NCBI GenBank assembly: GCA_030323885.1
Contig: CM059186.1
Span: forward strand, 22,215,849-22,279,848
Direction: 5' to 3'
DNA length: 64,000 nt
DNA from: Branchipolynoe longqiensis
Taxonomy: Eukaryota; Annelida; Polychaeta; Phyllodocida; Polynoidae
The notes under the pieces: model-generated
Database searches by the model: none
Told to the model about the DNA's origin: nothing
What the model saw: only the letters and a program-made list of their open reading frames with translations
In this document: positions 1 to 11,174 of the stretch, piece by piece
How the letters are laid out: every line of letters begins with the position of its first letter
How positions within the stretch are numbered: position 1 is the first letter of the stretch
Made by a program: the position numbers and the translations under genes

Positions 1-567
1 TAGCGAGCCAAAACGCGTTTTGGGCCAGATTTCCAGTTTAGCGGCGAAAAGTTGGTACGTATGGAGCAGTGTTAGGGAAACACCGCAAGTTTAAGGTCGG
101 ATATTCTAACACCACCCCATAGCAGGTCTACGGCGGTGTTAGGTACCGATTAGGCCCAAATCTATTCAGTGCTATCATATTTAACAGAATTACATACTCT
201 AAAAGTGAAATTTGATCAAATTAACCACAAAATCGAACCGATATTAACGCCGCAGCTACATCGGCGGTGATATTAATATTGTCGAATCGACGAATGTAAA
301 CTAAACAAATCGCCACTGCCGCCACCGCCACCCCTCGCTGCCGCCGCCACCATCGCCGAATCGGCGGCGATATTGTCAAATAGCGGTGATTGCCGGGAAC
401 AGGCTCAGAGGGATACCCCAAATCTATAAATAACTGCACGTTTAGCTAACGCGAATGGTTTAGGCGCCCTGCATATGGCATGACATACTTCGCGATGCCG
501 GTGATAGCTACCCAGTGTTAGCGGTTAACACCACACACCGCTAACACCGCTTCATACATACGGCCCC
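1..567. mobile_element. TIR element, GGGCCC-TATGCATG family, copy M1 (cut by window edge)
   Basis: The right end reads CATACATACGGCCCC near 552-567 and is the inverted counterpart of the ends of the copies at 18785 and 49827. Inside are GTGTTAGCGG-type words and the body segment AATCTATTCAGTGCTATCAT...GATATTAACGCCG, shared with those copies. The left end lies outside the window. No protein is encoded. Confidence 0.7.
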
Positions 568-606
568 TGCTCTATCACTTATCAGACTCAATCTCAGAAG
601 TTCTGC

Positions 607-680
607 ACCGGACGTGGTGGCCGAATCGGTAGAGCGCAGGCTTCATGTGCAGAAGGTTGGGAGTTCGAATCCCAGTCGAC
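607..680 (+). mobile_element. Dominant SINE, head only (type A)
   Basis: tRNA-derived head with an A-box-like GTGGCCGAATCGGTAGAGCG and a B-box-like GAGTTCGAATCCCAG. The dominant SINE of this window is about 330 bp. It continues after the head with GTCGAGTCAAACCAATGACTT, a body containing GTGTCAGGATAATGTGACTG and CAGTGGGGCAGCACTATAAA, and a tail GATATGACCTTAGATGTTGC followed by CAACAACCAACC or AACAACAAACAAAC. Here the head stops abruptly and abuts an opposite-strand copy. Confidence 0.8.
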
Positions 681-1003
681 TTTATAGTGCTGCCCCACTG
701 GGAAATCAGGCCACCAGTACTATGACCTGATATCCCACATTATCCTGACACTGAGCTAACCAATTCCTCGCCCTATCCTATTAATACCGAGCACCAGCCT
801 AGCGACACATCTCAATTGTGTAAGTCAATTTCTATTGGTAACAAGACAGTATTTGTTTGTGGAATAATGTATGGAAATTGTGAATCAAAATGTCTAATGT
901 ATAATGTATTATGTCATTGGTTTGACTCGAACTGGAATCGAACTCCCGATCCCCCACCCCCCTTACGGGAGGGAGGTCTGCGCTCTACCGATGTGGCCAC
1001 CGC
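681..1003 (-). mobile_element. Dominant SINE, 3'-truncated, with a 78-bp interruption
   Basis: Reverse-strand body (CTGCCCCACTGGGAAATCAG at its start) runs to about 834. It is interrupted by unrelated AT-rich DNA (835-912) and then resumes with the tRNA-like head to 1003. The head carries a C/G-run expansion. The tail is missing, and position 681 is the junction with the + strand head. Confidence 0.75.
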
Positions 1004-1317
1004 GGATGTGGGGGGGGGGGAGAGGGGGGGGGGCAGAGCAGGTGTTTGGAGATTGAGGACACCGACACATGCTTTATTACTATTAGAGGCCTTCTGTTGT
1101 GCTTCATGGAGGCAGGTGGCTGCCCTTGACAGGGATTGCATGTGGGGGGAGCCGGGGTCGTCGGTGTACGTGGGTGTTTGTTGGTGTTTGACTCTTGTGT
1201 GAGAGTTCACTTCACTTTAGAGTAACTCATTTTAAATGGCCAACTTTGAAGATATTCTATGTGAAGCCTTGCCAAAATTAACTGTGGCAAACATGTCAAA
1301 ATTCTTCCCCCCCCCCC
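1004..1317. other. No gene recognised
   Basis: Contains G runs (1009-1034) and a C run at 1307-1318. The overlapping open frames are short and show no recognisable protein features. Confidence 0.5.
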
Positions 1318-1648
1318 GCTTTGTTTTATTTAACGATGCCTCTAGATCACATTGATATTTATCATACGCTATTGGACTTCAAATGTATGGTCATTCTGAC
1401 TTATTTCTTTGGAGGAAACTTGCTGCCGCCACATCGGCTACTCTTTCCGATAAGCAGCAAGGGGACTTTTTATATGCACGTTCCCACAGACAGGACAGCA
1501 CATACCATAACCTTTGATGAACCAGTACTGGACCACTGGTTGGAATGGAAAATAACCCAAACTGCAAATTTATGGGTCCACTGAGCAGGATCGATAGGAT
1601 GACCAACACCTTCACAGGAGCACACGCTACTGCCTGAGCTACGTCCCA
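1318..1648 (-). mobile_element. Mollusc-type tRNA-derived SINE, full length
   Basis: Read on the minus strand it begins with a tRNA-like head, GGGACGTAGCTCAGGCAGTA. It passes through CCAACCAGTGGTCCAGTACT and GTGCATATAAAAAGTCCCCT and ends GTTAAATAAAACAAA. This matches, from memory, a SINE family found in many molluscs. A second, 5'-truncated copy lies at 56187-56469. The antisense open frame (1321-1584) and the antisense frame of the second copy look like two homologous proteins only because both are reverse readings of this SINE. Confidence 0.8.
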
Positions 1649-1736
1649 CTCCCTCACATTTAAAAATTTGGACACCGGTAGCATAGGAAGGGACATTATA
1701 GATCGGAATTACGTAATCACACTGACTCATACATTG

Positions 1737-3830
1737 TTTTTTTTTTTTTTTTGTTGGTGACAAGTTTTTTATTCTGCCCATAACGTATAAGCTCCCGTGA
1801 GGGTGCTTGTTTTCAATGCTGGACAGCTGTGATACTGGATTGGTTTGATCCCGTACTCAGGAGTCTTTACCTGATCTTTCTTGGGCCAACCTTTGCGGTT
1901 TTGGGTATCAGTAGTTTCTATATGAGTTTTCTTTAAATTTTCAAGTTTTTTCCTAACCTGTATATGATAACTTAGCCTACTATGTACATCTACCCAGATG
2001 ACATATAGGCCTGTGGGAGAGGATCCCATCCCATTGTTACAGTATCCTTTCACACATGCCCTGTCCTTAGATAGTACACCAGTGTGCCAGAACACCCCTG
2101 GACCCTTCAGGACTGCGACTAGGTGGGATGGCTGTGTTGTATGGTTAGCCATTTTGTATTTCAGGGTGATTCGGATGCATGACCATGGCCTGCCTGTTCT
2201 GCTTTGGTTTGTGCCAGTACACATACCCAGACGGACTGCGCCCTATGGTGATAGCCATTTCGAATTCCTTAGTACTTAGTAGGGCTAGTTTCCGTATTTG
2301 TAATATCTACCATCTTTTCTGGCCTGTCTTTTGCTTTTTGTGCCAGAACACAGCAAGCAGTGACTGCACCCAAGATCAGGTCAGATATTGTTTCTTCAGT
2401 CAGTGGTTGTGTATTATGTTTTCTTTAAGGACCTTTTAATAGTGGTCCATGCTTTTGATTTCCCATTGTCGTGTGGGTTGATAATTCCAGGCATGTGCCG
2501 CCATGGCCAGTACACTTCTCTCATAGATTTTGGTGTTACTTATTGCTGTCAGTAGCACTGGGGCTGCCATTTGCCTGGTGTCCCTACGGGGGGTTGCTGT
2601 GTAGCCTGGTTTTGTGGTGTAATGGTGTGCCAGTATTTTGAGGTGCATTTCCCTTCTACTCGTTAGTAGTGTTGCATTGCATTTTTTGTGTAATTCGATT
2701 GTGGGATATCTTTTGTTCACCTGAAGGCATACTTTGAGGGCTCTATTTTGTAGCACCTGTAGTTTGTTTAATAGTTTTGTATTTCCTCCCATGTATACTA
2801 CATCGCCATAGTCAAAGTAGGGGAGGATCATGCCTTTATATAGTTTAATTGCCATGTTTTCAGTCATGTAGTATCTCAGTTTAGCCAGTAGCCATATTTT
2901 ATGGTTTACTTTTTTGATAGTATTTGTTATGCAGAGGTCATCATTTAGGTGTCTGTCTAGATCCACTCCCAGATATCGGTAGTTGTCTACTTGTTCCAGT
3001 TCGGTGTTTCCCAGAAGACACTTTATTTTCTCGTTACTTGTTAGCCTGGTACCAAATAGTACTGTTTTTGACTTGCTGTTGTTTATGGTTATCCTATTTA
3101 GTTGGCACCACTCGATTAGTTTTGTTAGTGTTAGATTCAGTTTTGTTTCTATTTCTTCGGTTGTTGTCCCTGCAGCATATACCACAGTGCCATCTGCATA
3201 TAGTTGGATGTTTTCAATTTCTAGCCAGTTGTTTAGATCGTTAATATATATGAGGAAGAGAAGTGGCCCCAGGACTGACCCTTGGGGTACTCCGCAAGTT
3301 ATCTTTTCCTCATTGGATATGGATCCATTTACTGTGGTGCATTGCTTTCTGTTTTCTAGATAGCTCACTAGCCATTTTCCTGTTACTCCGTTATTCCCAT
3401 TTGGGTGAGTTTGCTCCTTAGGATAGGGTGGTCCACCATGTCAAATGCTTTGCTGAAGTCTATGAACGCTGCACCCACTAGGTTCTTTTTAATGATACTG
3501 TTTGCAATATCAGTTATTAAGTTAGCAATTGTTTTTATTGTCGAGTGGTATTTTCCGAAACCGCCCTGTTTACTGCTTAATATTTTGCGCTGAAGTGGTC
3601 CATTGACCTTTGCACTAATTGGCCGATGATTGTGGGTTTTTTTCCCCCAGATATATTTAGTTTCCTGGCCAACGGAGCAATTATTTCCAGATATGGTTGA
3701 CTTATTCACTGACCTTTCAGCATCGACCCAGCCAATTATTTGTGCATTACGAGTAGATAAGTGGGACGCTGGGCAGCAACCTACTTATCGTTTATATCTC
3801 CAAGTTGCACTTGTTCACTGATCTTTATTC
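1737..3830 (-). mobile_element. Non-LTR retrotransposon (LINE), 5'-truncated
   Basis: The reverse-transcriptase reading frames (2436-3709) are followed on the minus strand by about 700 bp of non-coding sequence. It ends with AATAAA (1773-1768), and 16 bp later comes a 16-nt A run (T run 1737-1752 on the plus strand). That arrangement fits a LINE 3' UTR with poly(A) signal and tail. The 5' limit near 3830 is approximate. No endonuclease domain is present, so the copy is 5'-truncated and not autonomous. Confidence 0.7.
2436..3709 (-). pseudogene. LINE reverse transcriptase, frameshifted and with a mutated catalytic motif
   Basis: Two overlapping minus-strand frames together span the palm of a non-LTR reverse transcriptase. 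The upstream frame (3709-3383) has RPIS, QGGFGKYHST and the motif A region FIDFSKAFDMVDH. The downstream frame (3368-2436, open without a Met a little further upstream) has motif B GVPQGSVLGPLLFLIYINDL, motif C as YADGTVVY, then YRYLGVDLD and the thumb-like ILPYFDYGDVVY. A one-base indel near 3390 separates the frames. Non-LTR elements normally have YADD; the second catalytic Asp here is Gly, so the enzyme would be dead even without the frameshift. The motifs suggest a Jockey/CR1-like clade, but I cannot place it more exactly. In life such a protein copies the element RNA at a nicked target site. Confidence 0.85.
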
Positions 3831-3840
3831 ATCATCGAAC

Positions 3841-4177
3841 AGAGTCGATGGCTGAATGAGTTGAGCGTCCGTCTCCCATTTTGATCGATCATGGAATTCA
3901 AACCCATGGATTCAAACCCTGGTCGAGTCAAACAATTGACTTTAAAATTGTCGCTTCTTAGCCAGGCGCACAGCTTTATTAGGATAGGGTAAGGACTGGT
4001 TGGTGTCAAGTGTCAGGATAATGTGACTGAGTGGGATATCAGGTCATTGTGCCGATGGCTTGGTTTCCCAGTGGGGCAGCACTATAAAGTCACCATGAGT
4101 GCGTAGTGTCCCCAAGTCGGTTCCTGCCCTGATATGACCTTAAATGTTGCCAGGACGTAAAACTCCAATAACCAAGC
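3841..4177 (+). mobile_element. Dominant SINE, type B head
   Basis: The head reads GATGGCTGAATGAGTTGAGC followed by GTCCGTCTCCC, unlike the GGTAGAGCGC head of type A. The body and CCAATAACCAAGC tail are complete. Confidence 0.85.
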
Positions 4178-4297
4178 ACTCTTTATTCATCGAGCAGCAA
4201 GCCACTTATTTCTCCCATTCCGGCTTCCAGCTTACGTGTTGTGATATGATATCAAAACATTAGCAAACCAAATAATGTCTGTCCTGCGGGAAGAATA

Positions 4298-5217
4298 CTG
4301 GCATTCCCGCGCAGAAGGTTGTGGGTTCGAACCCCCGGCCGAGTCAAACCGATAACTTATACAATCGATAGTTGTCGCTACCTAGCCTGGCATTTGGCAT
4401 TAATAGAAATGGGCAAGGACCGGTTTGCTCAATGTCAGGATAATGTGACTGAGTGGGATATCGGGTCATGATGCCAGTGGGTGTATGACCCACTGGTGTG
4501 GCAAGTCATCATGAAGGGCGCATTCCTTACACACGTTATGCGGTATGCGAATGCGAATGCGAAGGCGACAAAAAATCGAAACGCCTTGAAACCTATGAGC
4601 TACATTCCTTACACGTGGTATGCGAATGCGAATGCGAATGCGAATGCATTTTTCCGATCGGTCCATGTAGCGATCGATGCGGAATGCGGTATGCGTCAAG
4701 CTGGGTGCGAATATAAACCTGAGTCTGATGTGTCCATTAGTTTAACACCAGGAGAGGCGCCTGAGCATTACGGAACAGTCACACACAGGGGTGCTGATTG
4801 GAAACACATGGTGAGCTGGGCACCCGGGAGACATACGGTTAGGGGAAAGCTAAAAATGCTACCATATGCACAGAAATATGAATACTTATCTATAATTTGG
4901 TTATAATAAAGGTAGGAACCCCCATGTGACGTACAAAAAGTTACATAGATATAAATGCAATATTTGGTCATATACAGAGCAGTATGGAGAATAATTGTTT
5001 ATTTTTATTTTTTAAATATAGCCAGTCATGTGCCGCATACGGCATACCGCATAGCGCGTGTAAGGAATCATGGCATTCGCATACCGCATACCGCATGCCG
5101 CATACCGCATACCGCGTGTAAGGAATGCCCGCTTTAGTACACACTGTCACAAATCGGTAGTCGTCCAGGTATGCTCTTAGATGTTGCTATGATGTAACAC
5201 TCCAACAAAGAAACAAC
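4298..5217 (+). mobile_element. Dominant SINE split by a TIR element
   Basis: The 5' part (4298-4511: GGGTTCGAACCCCCGGCCGA through the body) and the 3' part (5137-5217: CACTGTCACAAATCGG through CCAACAAAGAAACAAC) are collinear halves of one SINE. They are separated by the insertion at 4515-5133. Confidence 0.8.
4515..5133. mobile_element. TIR element with AATGCG/GCATAC arms, inserted in a SINE
   Basis: The left end AGGGCGCATTCCTTACAC and the right end (reverse complement AGCGGGCATTCCTTACAC) are inverted repeats. The left arm contains runs of GCGAATGCGAATGCG, and the right arm contains runs of CATACCGCATACCGC. Flanks are TGA (left) and TTA (right), which is compatible with a diverged 3-bp TWA duplication. 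No ORF of note. It resembles the element at 54271-54512 in arm words. Confidence 0.7.
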
Positions 5218-5380
5218 TACAGCATGGTTGGGAGATATAATTGGCTTGCTAGCATGAATGCACCGCCATTGGGATGTGACCCAAGACAATTATATATCCT
5301 CTCCCAACATGGTGGACGAAGAAGTCAAACACATCTGGGCCGAATTTCTCCACCGGGCAGGAAACCAATTATATCTGATT

Positions 5381-5649
5381 TGTTTGTTTGTTGTTTACGT
5401 CCTAGCAACATCTAAGGTCATATCAGGACGGGTACCGAAATGTGAGTGTGCGCACACATGGTGACTTTATAGTGCTGCCCCACTCGGAGACGAGGCTGGC
5501 AGCACCATGACGTGATATCCCACTCAGTCACATTATCCTGACACTGAACCAACCAGTCCTTGCCCTATCCTAATAATGCCGAGCACCTGGCTAGGAAGCG
5601 ATACGTATACATTTTTAAGTCTTTGGTTTGACTCGACCAGGGTTCGAAA
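5381..5649 (-). mobile_element. Dominant SINE, head truncated
   Basis: Tail (TTGTTTACGTCCTAGCAACA on the plus strand) through the body to GACTCGACCAGGGTTCGAA. The A-box end of the head is absent. Confidence 0.85.
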
Positions 5650-5885
5650 GAACAGTCAGTGAACAAATATCTACTCGGACTGTAAAGATAATTGACTTGC
5701 TCGATGAATAAAAAGCTCAGCGAACAAGTCAGCCATATCTGGGAATAATTGCTCCTCTGGCCAAGAATTCAACAATATCTGAAAATAAAACACAACTGCC
5801 ACAGGCCAATTAGCGCAAAGGTGAATGGATCGACTCAGAGCTCTGAGGTGGTCCGATTACGTAATTTTCATCTGTAAGGCATCAG

Positions 5886-6200
5886 CAGTGGCCGAATTGA
5901 TAGAGCGCAGGCTTCCCGTGCGGAAGGTCGAGAGTTCGATTCTCGGTCGAGTCAAACCAATGACTTTCAAAATTGGTACTTATCGCTACCTAGCCTGGCA
6001 CTCAGCATTACTAGGACAGGACAAGGACTGGTTAGCTCAGAAAATGTGACTGAGTGGGATATCAAGTCATGGTTCTGATGGCCTGATTTCCCAGTGGGGC
6101 AGCACTATGAAATCGCCATGAGTGCGCACTGTCACAAGTCCATAGCCATCCTGATATGACCTTAGATGTTGCCAGGATATAAAACATCAACAACCAACCA
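5886..6200 (+). mobile_element. Dominant SINE, full length, type A
   Basis: Head GTGGCCGAATTGATAGAGCG with B-box-like GAGTTCGATTCTCGG, complete body, tail ending CATCAACAACCAACCA. Confidence 0.9.
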
Positions 6201-6247
6201 TCCTTTCTATGCAGCAACAAATGTTTAATAAATGGACCGGTATCTAA

Positions 6248-6953
6248 AGGCGCTGTCACATTACGTACGCTGACGTATGTGATTTTTGCCAGCTAGGTCG
6301 GGATACATCATTATGCATTACATGTGTCTTAGGCGCTCGTTGGTATATGTCAATGTACGTCGACGTCCGTCGAGACACGGCATCGCTCGTCAGGGGGTCG
6401 GCAAAGTTTTGTGCATGCGCTAAACTTTTGACGTACGACAACATTCGACAATGTGTGGATTTTAACGTCAGCCGTACGTTACGTATATGTTAGGCAACCA
6501 TCCAAGTATGTTAGACATACGTTAGACAAATGTTGTTCACTACTTTGCACTACATTGACCTACATTAAAGGAAGTGAGAATGTACAGTCCGCGTACTGAC
6601 AACATATGGATAATGTACATCTAACATACATCTATCATACGTCTAACATGCATTTAGCATTTCTCCAGCATGTCTTGATGTATGTCACGTATGAGGCATA
6701 GTTCTGGTGAACGAATAACGTATATAACGTTCACCGGTGTTCTGCGAACGTACCGTGAGCGTAATTCGAGCGTTTTTCGCCCAGAAGTATGTTAGCCATA
6801 CGTTGGTCATACGTTGGCCATACGCTATGTATATGGTATGCATACATCCAACTTTACCCCATGCGCCGAAACATTTGACCCTTCTCGATGTAAAAAAGTG
6901 CTTTTACGTGTTGACCCCGCACTTGTGAGATGCGTCATAATGTGACAGAGCCT
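6248..6953. mobile_element. Harbinger-like MITE H1 (ACGTACGT/ACATACGTTAG words)
   Basis: Ends AGGCGCTGTCACATTA and, inverted, AGGCTCTGTCACATTA. Left flank is TAA (6245-6247) and right flank TTA (6954-6956). The interior is filled with variants of ACATACGTTAG and GTACGT. It contains AAGTTTTGTGCATGCGC then TAAACTTTTG at 6403-6430. No coding potential, so mobilisation would need a transposase from elsewhere. Confidence 0.8.
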
Positions 6954-6956
6954 TTA

Positions 6957-7169
6957 GTTTGAATTGTTGGAACAGATCTAGGTTAGTGTGTTTGGTTTTG
7001 AAAATGTGTCGCTTTCATCAGGCTATGCAGCTTTAATGGGCTGCACACATTATTTGTGACATGAGCTCTATCAGATAGTAAAGACTAGGTCTCCATAAAG
7101 TAAAGTTGAATCCTTCCTCCAACTAATAGATTGACCACCTTTTGTGGCCACCAGTATGTAAAGTTTAAG
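6957..7169. other. No gene recognised
   Basis: Apparently unique sequence between two mobile elements. No ORF or RNA recognised. Confidence 0.4.
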
Positions 7170-7690
7170 GCTCGAATATGTGGTTGTGTAGGCAGGCTAT
7201 AGTGAAATCAATACAGACAAAGAGAAATGAAGAGTATAAAGTGTGAAAGAAGAGAGTCAAGCACTCTGGTTTATTATTTATATTGTACATGGATTCAGTG
7301 TAGCGTATCACCCCACCCTATTCACCCAATGGGAAACAAGCATTCTTAGCTCTACCAATAGGGATCCAGCATTCTTGGTCCCCATGGTTACCAGTGATCT
7401 GCCCACCACCACCACCACCACCACCACCACCAAGCTGTGTGGCTCCCCTGGCCACCACCTGCCTTGAGCCTGAGTGTGGTGATCCTAACTAGCAGAGGGG
7501 GGAGGGGGTAGGCTCTGAGTGCCGCTTATACACAGCCCTGCCAGCACAACTATGTCTATTTACATCTCACTCAGGCACCACCAGCACCTACATATACACA
7601 TACATGCACCTGGCCATGTATACCCGATCAGTAATAGAACATTTGCATTCCCCCACCAATACATTAAATTGGAATATTTTACAGGCTGTC
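7170..7690. repeat. Dispersed 0.5-kb repeat R, copy 1
   Basis: Shares CTGTGTAGGCAGGCTAT..., a CCACCACC-rich middle and the ending ACATTTGCATTCCCCC ... GGAATATTTTACA with copies at 43845-44368 and 49725-50965. No protein. It could be a solo LTR or an unclassified element. A (CCA)n run at 7404-7431 gives a spurious poly-Thr reading. Confidence 0.65.
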
Positions 7691-7714
7691 TATGCTACTT
7701 CTAGGTGGTTTTTT

Positions 7715-7812
7715 TTAATTGTCACTTCTTAGCCAGGCTAGGATAGGGCAAGGACTGGTTGGGGTCAGTGTCAGGATAATGTGACTGAATGGGATATCGG
7801 GTCATAATGCTT
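7715..7812 (+). mobile_element. Dominant SINE, body fragment
   Basis: Only the central body, from TTGTCACTTCTTAGCCAGGC to GGGATATCGGGTCATAATGC. Confidence 0.8.
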
Positions 7813-8057
7813 TGCGTGGGTCTCTAGCATAAAACACTCCCTTTCTATCTTAATAACATCATTCACCGAAGCCTTCCGCGAATTGGTCACTAGGAAAATT
7901 CCATGTTTAGAAAAAAGGGTTTTAAAATTAAACGTGCTGCCTCATAGTACTATAAGGTCAAAGGTGTTCTAGCTAGCCAGGGAGTTTGTTGTTGTTGGTA
8001 CATTAGTTGATTAAGCAGGGGATATTTTAATCATGGACGATTGGTCTTCCTCATTCC

Positions 8058-8212
8058 ACTGCCCTTGCCCTATCCTAATAATGCCCAACGCCAGGCTAGG
8101 AAGTGCCAAGTATCAATTTTTAATTCATTGGTTTGACTCGATCAGGATTCGAACCCACGATGTACCAAAACAGGAGACGGAAACTCAATTCATTCGGCCA
8201 TCACATCTGGTT
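8058..8212 (-). mobile_element. Dominant SINE, 5' half, type B head
   Basis: Contains CCTTGCCCTATCCTAATAAT, GGTTTGACTCGATCAGGATT and the type B head ACTCAATTCATTCGGCCATC. The 3' half is missing. Confidence 0.8.
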
Positions 8213-8368
8213 GTGAATAAAATTGTGAATCGCATGTCAATAGCACATGGCATTGTGTTTGCTTTTAATTTGTATGAAATAAATTAAATTAAATTAAATT
8301 GGTATTTGATTTGATTTTCCTTCTAGTTCTACTGTCATTGAGAGGCATGTTTTCCCAATGTTCCCAAA

Positions 8369-8924
8369 AGCCCCAGTCACACCTTACCGGACTGAGTACC
8401 GGACAACACTGGACAAAGAATTGTCTAGTCCGTTGGTGTCCGGTGTTAAAATGTACCGAAATGTACTGGACAAAACGAATGCTAAAGGAAGGTACATTAA
8501 CAAATAGCCACTGTACGATAACCGGACGACAACCGGATGACATCCGAATGTCTAATGGACGGACCGGACACCAATCAGACACCAATTGGACACCCAGCGG
8601 ACACCTACCGGACTGTTCACAGACGCGGCAAAAACGGACAGACCGAATTCCTGCAGCACCATCAACGGACTCTTCAGGATACCTAATGGATGAGTAATGG
8701 ACAAAACGGACTAAACGGACTTAAACCGGACACCAACCATACACATCAGTCTGGCTGTGGCTAGCACAAGTTTTGTGCATGTTCAAAACTTGTACCGGAC
8801 ACCACCGGACAGATAACGGACACGTCGGATGCCAACCACATATAAACCAATACATTGCCGTATTTCACCGGATAGTGTCCGGTTTCTGTCCATTTCTCCA
8901 ATCCGGTACGGTGTGACTGGGCAT
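8369..8924. mobile_element. Harbinger-like MITE H2 (ACCGGACA words)
   Basis: Ends AGCCCCAGTCACACC and, inverted, ATGCCCAGTCACACC. Right flank is TAA; the left flank AAA may be a mutated copy. The arms consist of ACCGGAC words, inverted as GTCCGG at the far right. Motif CAAGTTTTGTGCATG..CAAAACTTG lies at 8768-8792. No coding potential. Confidence 0.75.
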
Positions 8925-9039
8925 TAATGGACCAGTCTTACTGCATGTGTGCCCAATATGCAGGGCAATAGGCAATTGCAAAGCATTGTGGAATCGATTG
9001 AGCTACGTGTGGGCGGAAGGCGGGTATGGGAGTGCTTGT

Positions 9040-10070
9040 TGCCAGCATGTGTGTATGTGGGTGTGTGGGTGTGTGGGTGTGTGGTTGTCATCACATCGGT
9101 CAGTGAATGGTGTGCGTGGTGGGTATGGGTAGGTGTGGGTGGGTAGATACTGTCACTTGGAGCAGTGTATGGTGTGGCTGGTGAGCAGGTGTGTGTGGGT
9201 GTGTTGGGTTTGGGTGTGTGTTGGGGTGGGGGGCGGATATTATCACCTGGAGCAGTGCATGGTGTGGTTTGTGTGTGTGTGGGGGGGGGGGGTAGGCTAT
9301 TGGTGGATGTCATCACCTAGAGCAGTCAATGTTGATGATATTCACCATATGACTGGTTGGCAGGTATGTGGTTGTTGGGTTTGTGGTCATGTGGGGGGGG
9401 GGTATCATCACCTGGAGGAGTGCATGGTGTGGTTGGTGGGAAGGTATGTGTGTTGGGTTTGGGTGTGTGTGGGGGTAGGCTGTTGGTGGATGTCATCACC
9501 TAGAGCAGTCCATGTTGATGATATTCACCATGTGGATGGTTGGCAGGTGTGTTGTTGGGTTTGTGGTCATGTGGGGGGTGTATCATCACCTGGAGGAGTG
9601 CATGGTGTGGTTTGGGTGTGTGTGTGTGGGTAGGCTGTTGGGGGATATCATCACCTAGAGCAGTCCATGTTGATGATATTCACCATGTGGATGGTTGGCA
9701 GGTGTGTGGGTGTTGGGTTTGTGGGTATGTGGGGGTGTGTGGGTATCATCACCTGGAGGAGTGCATGGTGTGGTTGGTGGGAAGGTATGTGCGTTGGGTT
9801 TGGGTGTGTGTGTGTGTGTGTGTGGGTAGGGTGTTGGTGGATAGTATCACCTGGAGCAGTGTATGTTGGTGATATGAATTCACCATGTGACTGGTTGGCA
9901 GGTGTGTGGGTGTTGGGTTTGTGTGTGTGTATATGGGTGGGTAGCGTATGTAGGTAGATATCATCACCTTGAGCAGGGCTTGGTGTGGCTGGTTGGCAGG
10001 TGTGTGTGCTGGGTTTGTGTGTATGTATTGGTGGGTGGGGTGTGTGTTGGTGGATATCATCTCCTGGAGC
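9040..10070. repeat. GT-rich long-period tandem repeat
   Basis: Alternating subunits of roughly 90 bp. One contains ATCATCACCTGGAGGAGTGC then ATGGTGTGG; the other contains CATCACCTAGAGCAGTCC then ATGTTGATGATATTCACC. The composite period is about 165-180 bp, with variable (GT)n and G-run linkers. Open frames here are repeat artefacts. Confidence 0.85.
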
Positions 10071-10071
10071 G

Positions 10072-10398
10072 GACCTGGCGTGTTGGCCGAATCGATAGAG
10101 CGAAGGCCTCCCATGCAGGAGTTCGGGAGTTCGGTTCCCTTTCGAGTCAAACCAATGACTTACACAATTTATACCTGTCTCTTTCTAGCCTGGTGCTCAG
10201 AATTAATAGGATAGGGCGAGTGTGTACTGGTTAGCTCAGTGTCAGGATAATTTGGGATATCAGGTCATGTTGCTGGTGGCCTGATTTCCCAGTGGGGCAG
10301 AACTATAAAGTCACCATGAGTGTGCACTGTCACTAGTCGGTATCCGTCCTGATATGACCTTAGATGTTGCCAGGATGTAAAACTCCAACAACCAACCG
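10072..10398 (+). mobile_element. Dominant SINE, full length, type A
   Basis: Head TTGGCCGAATCGATAGAGCG, B-box-like GAGTTCGGTTCCC, tail CCAACAACCAACCG. It is inserted at the end of the GT-rich tandem array. Confidence 0.88.
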
Positions 10399-10587
10399 TC
10401 ACCTGGAGTGGTGTTCGGTGTGAATGGTGCATGGGGAACTGTTGTCCCCCAACACGAGGGCAATTACCCTCGGGTCTCCAGTCCCTTTATGGCCGGCTCA
10501 AGGCATCACCAGTGAGCCCTCCATGTCAGTCAGACCTCGGTGCAGGGGTCAGTCGCCCTCACACGTGGCCCTGTTCTCAATCCATAA

Positions 10588-11025
10588 AGGGGCTGTCACA
10601 TTAGGGTTTTTTGCGGGAGCGTATGGCGGCGTAAGCGCGTTACGTCATATACGTCGGCATACGGCGTATACGCTACTCATACGCTACGCATACGCTACTC
10701 ATACGCTACTCATACGCTACTCATACGCTGCCAGATGCCGGCGTATGTGAAGCATATGAGGCATACGCCGCCATACGCTTTCATAAATCCGTCCGTCCAA
10801 ATTTTTTTGCGCATGCTCAAAAAGACTCGACCTATGAGGGCGTATGGCCCATACTGTCAAAAAATGTCACAGCACGCTCCCATACGCTCCCATACGCTCC
10901 TCGTAGGTTCCACATACGCTCAAAACCACCCGAAAGGTCACCAAATGTCATCATAGGCCGGCATGCGCAGGACCTATGTAGGTTTTCAATACGCTCCCGC
11001 CATACGCCGTAATGTGACAGGGCCT
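10588..11025. mobile_element. Harbinger-like MITE H3 (CATACGCTAC words)
   Basis: Ends AGGGGCTGTCACATTA and, inverted, AGGCCCTGTCACATTA, flanked on both sides by TAA (10585-10587 and 11026-11028). That is a clean 3-bp target duplication typical of PIF/Harbinger. The left arm repeats CATACGCTAC; the right arm repeats CCCATACGCTC. TTTTTTTGCGCATGCTCAAAAA lies at 10803-10824. No coding potential. Confidence 0.85.
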
Positions 11026-11174
11026 TAAGCAGTAATATTCACCATAGATATTCACCGACTAGATTAGATGCAGTGAATCTCTGTTATGATAACGCAAATC
11101 TTTGTGGTCCATAAAATGTCATCGCGGAAACTGGCAGGGTCACGCTAAATCGGGGTTCAGTGTATTTAATTATA

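Noticed and set aside
1321..1584. Pair of similar proteins at 1321-1584 (+) and 56192-56464 (-)
   Set aside because: Both are antisense translations of the same mollusc-type SINE; similarity is at DNA level.
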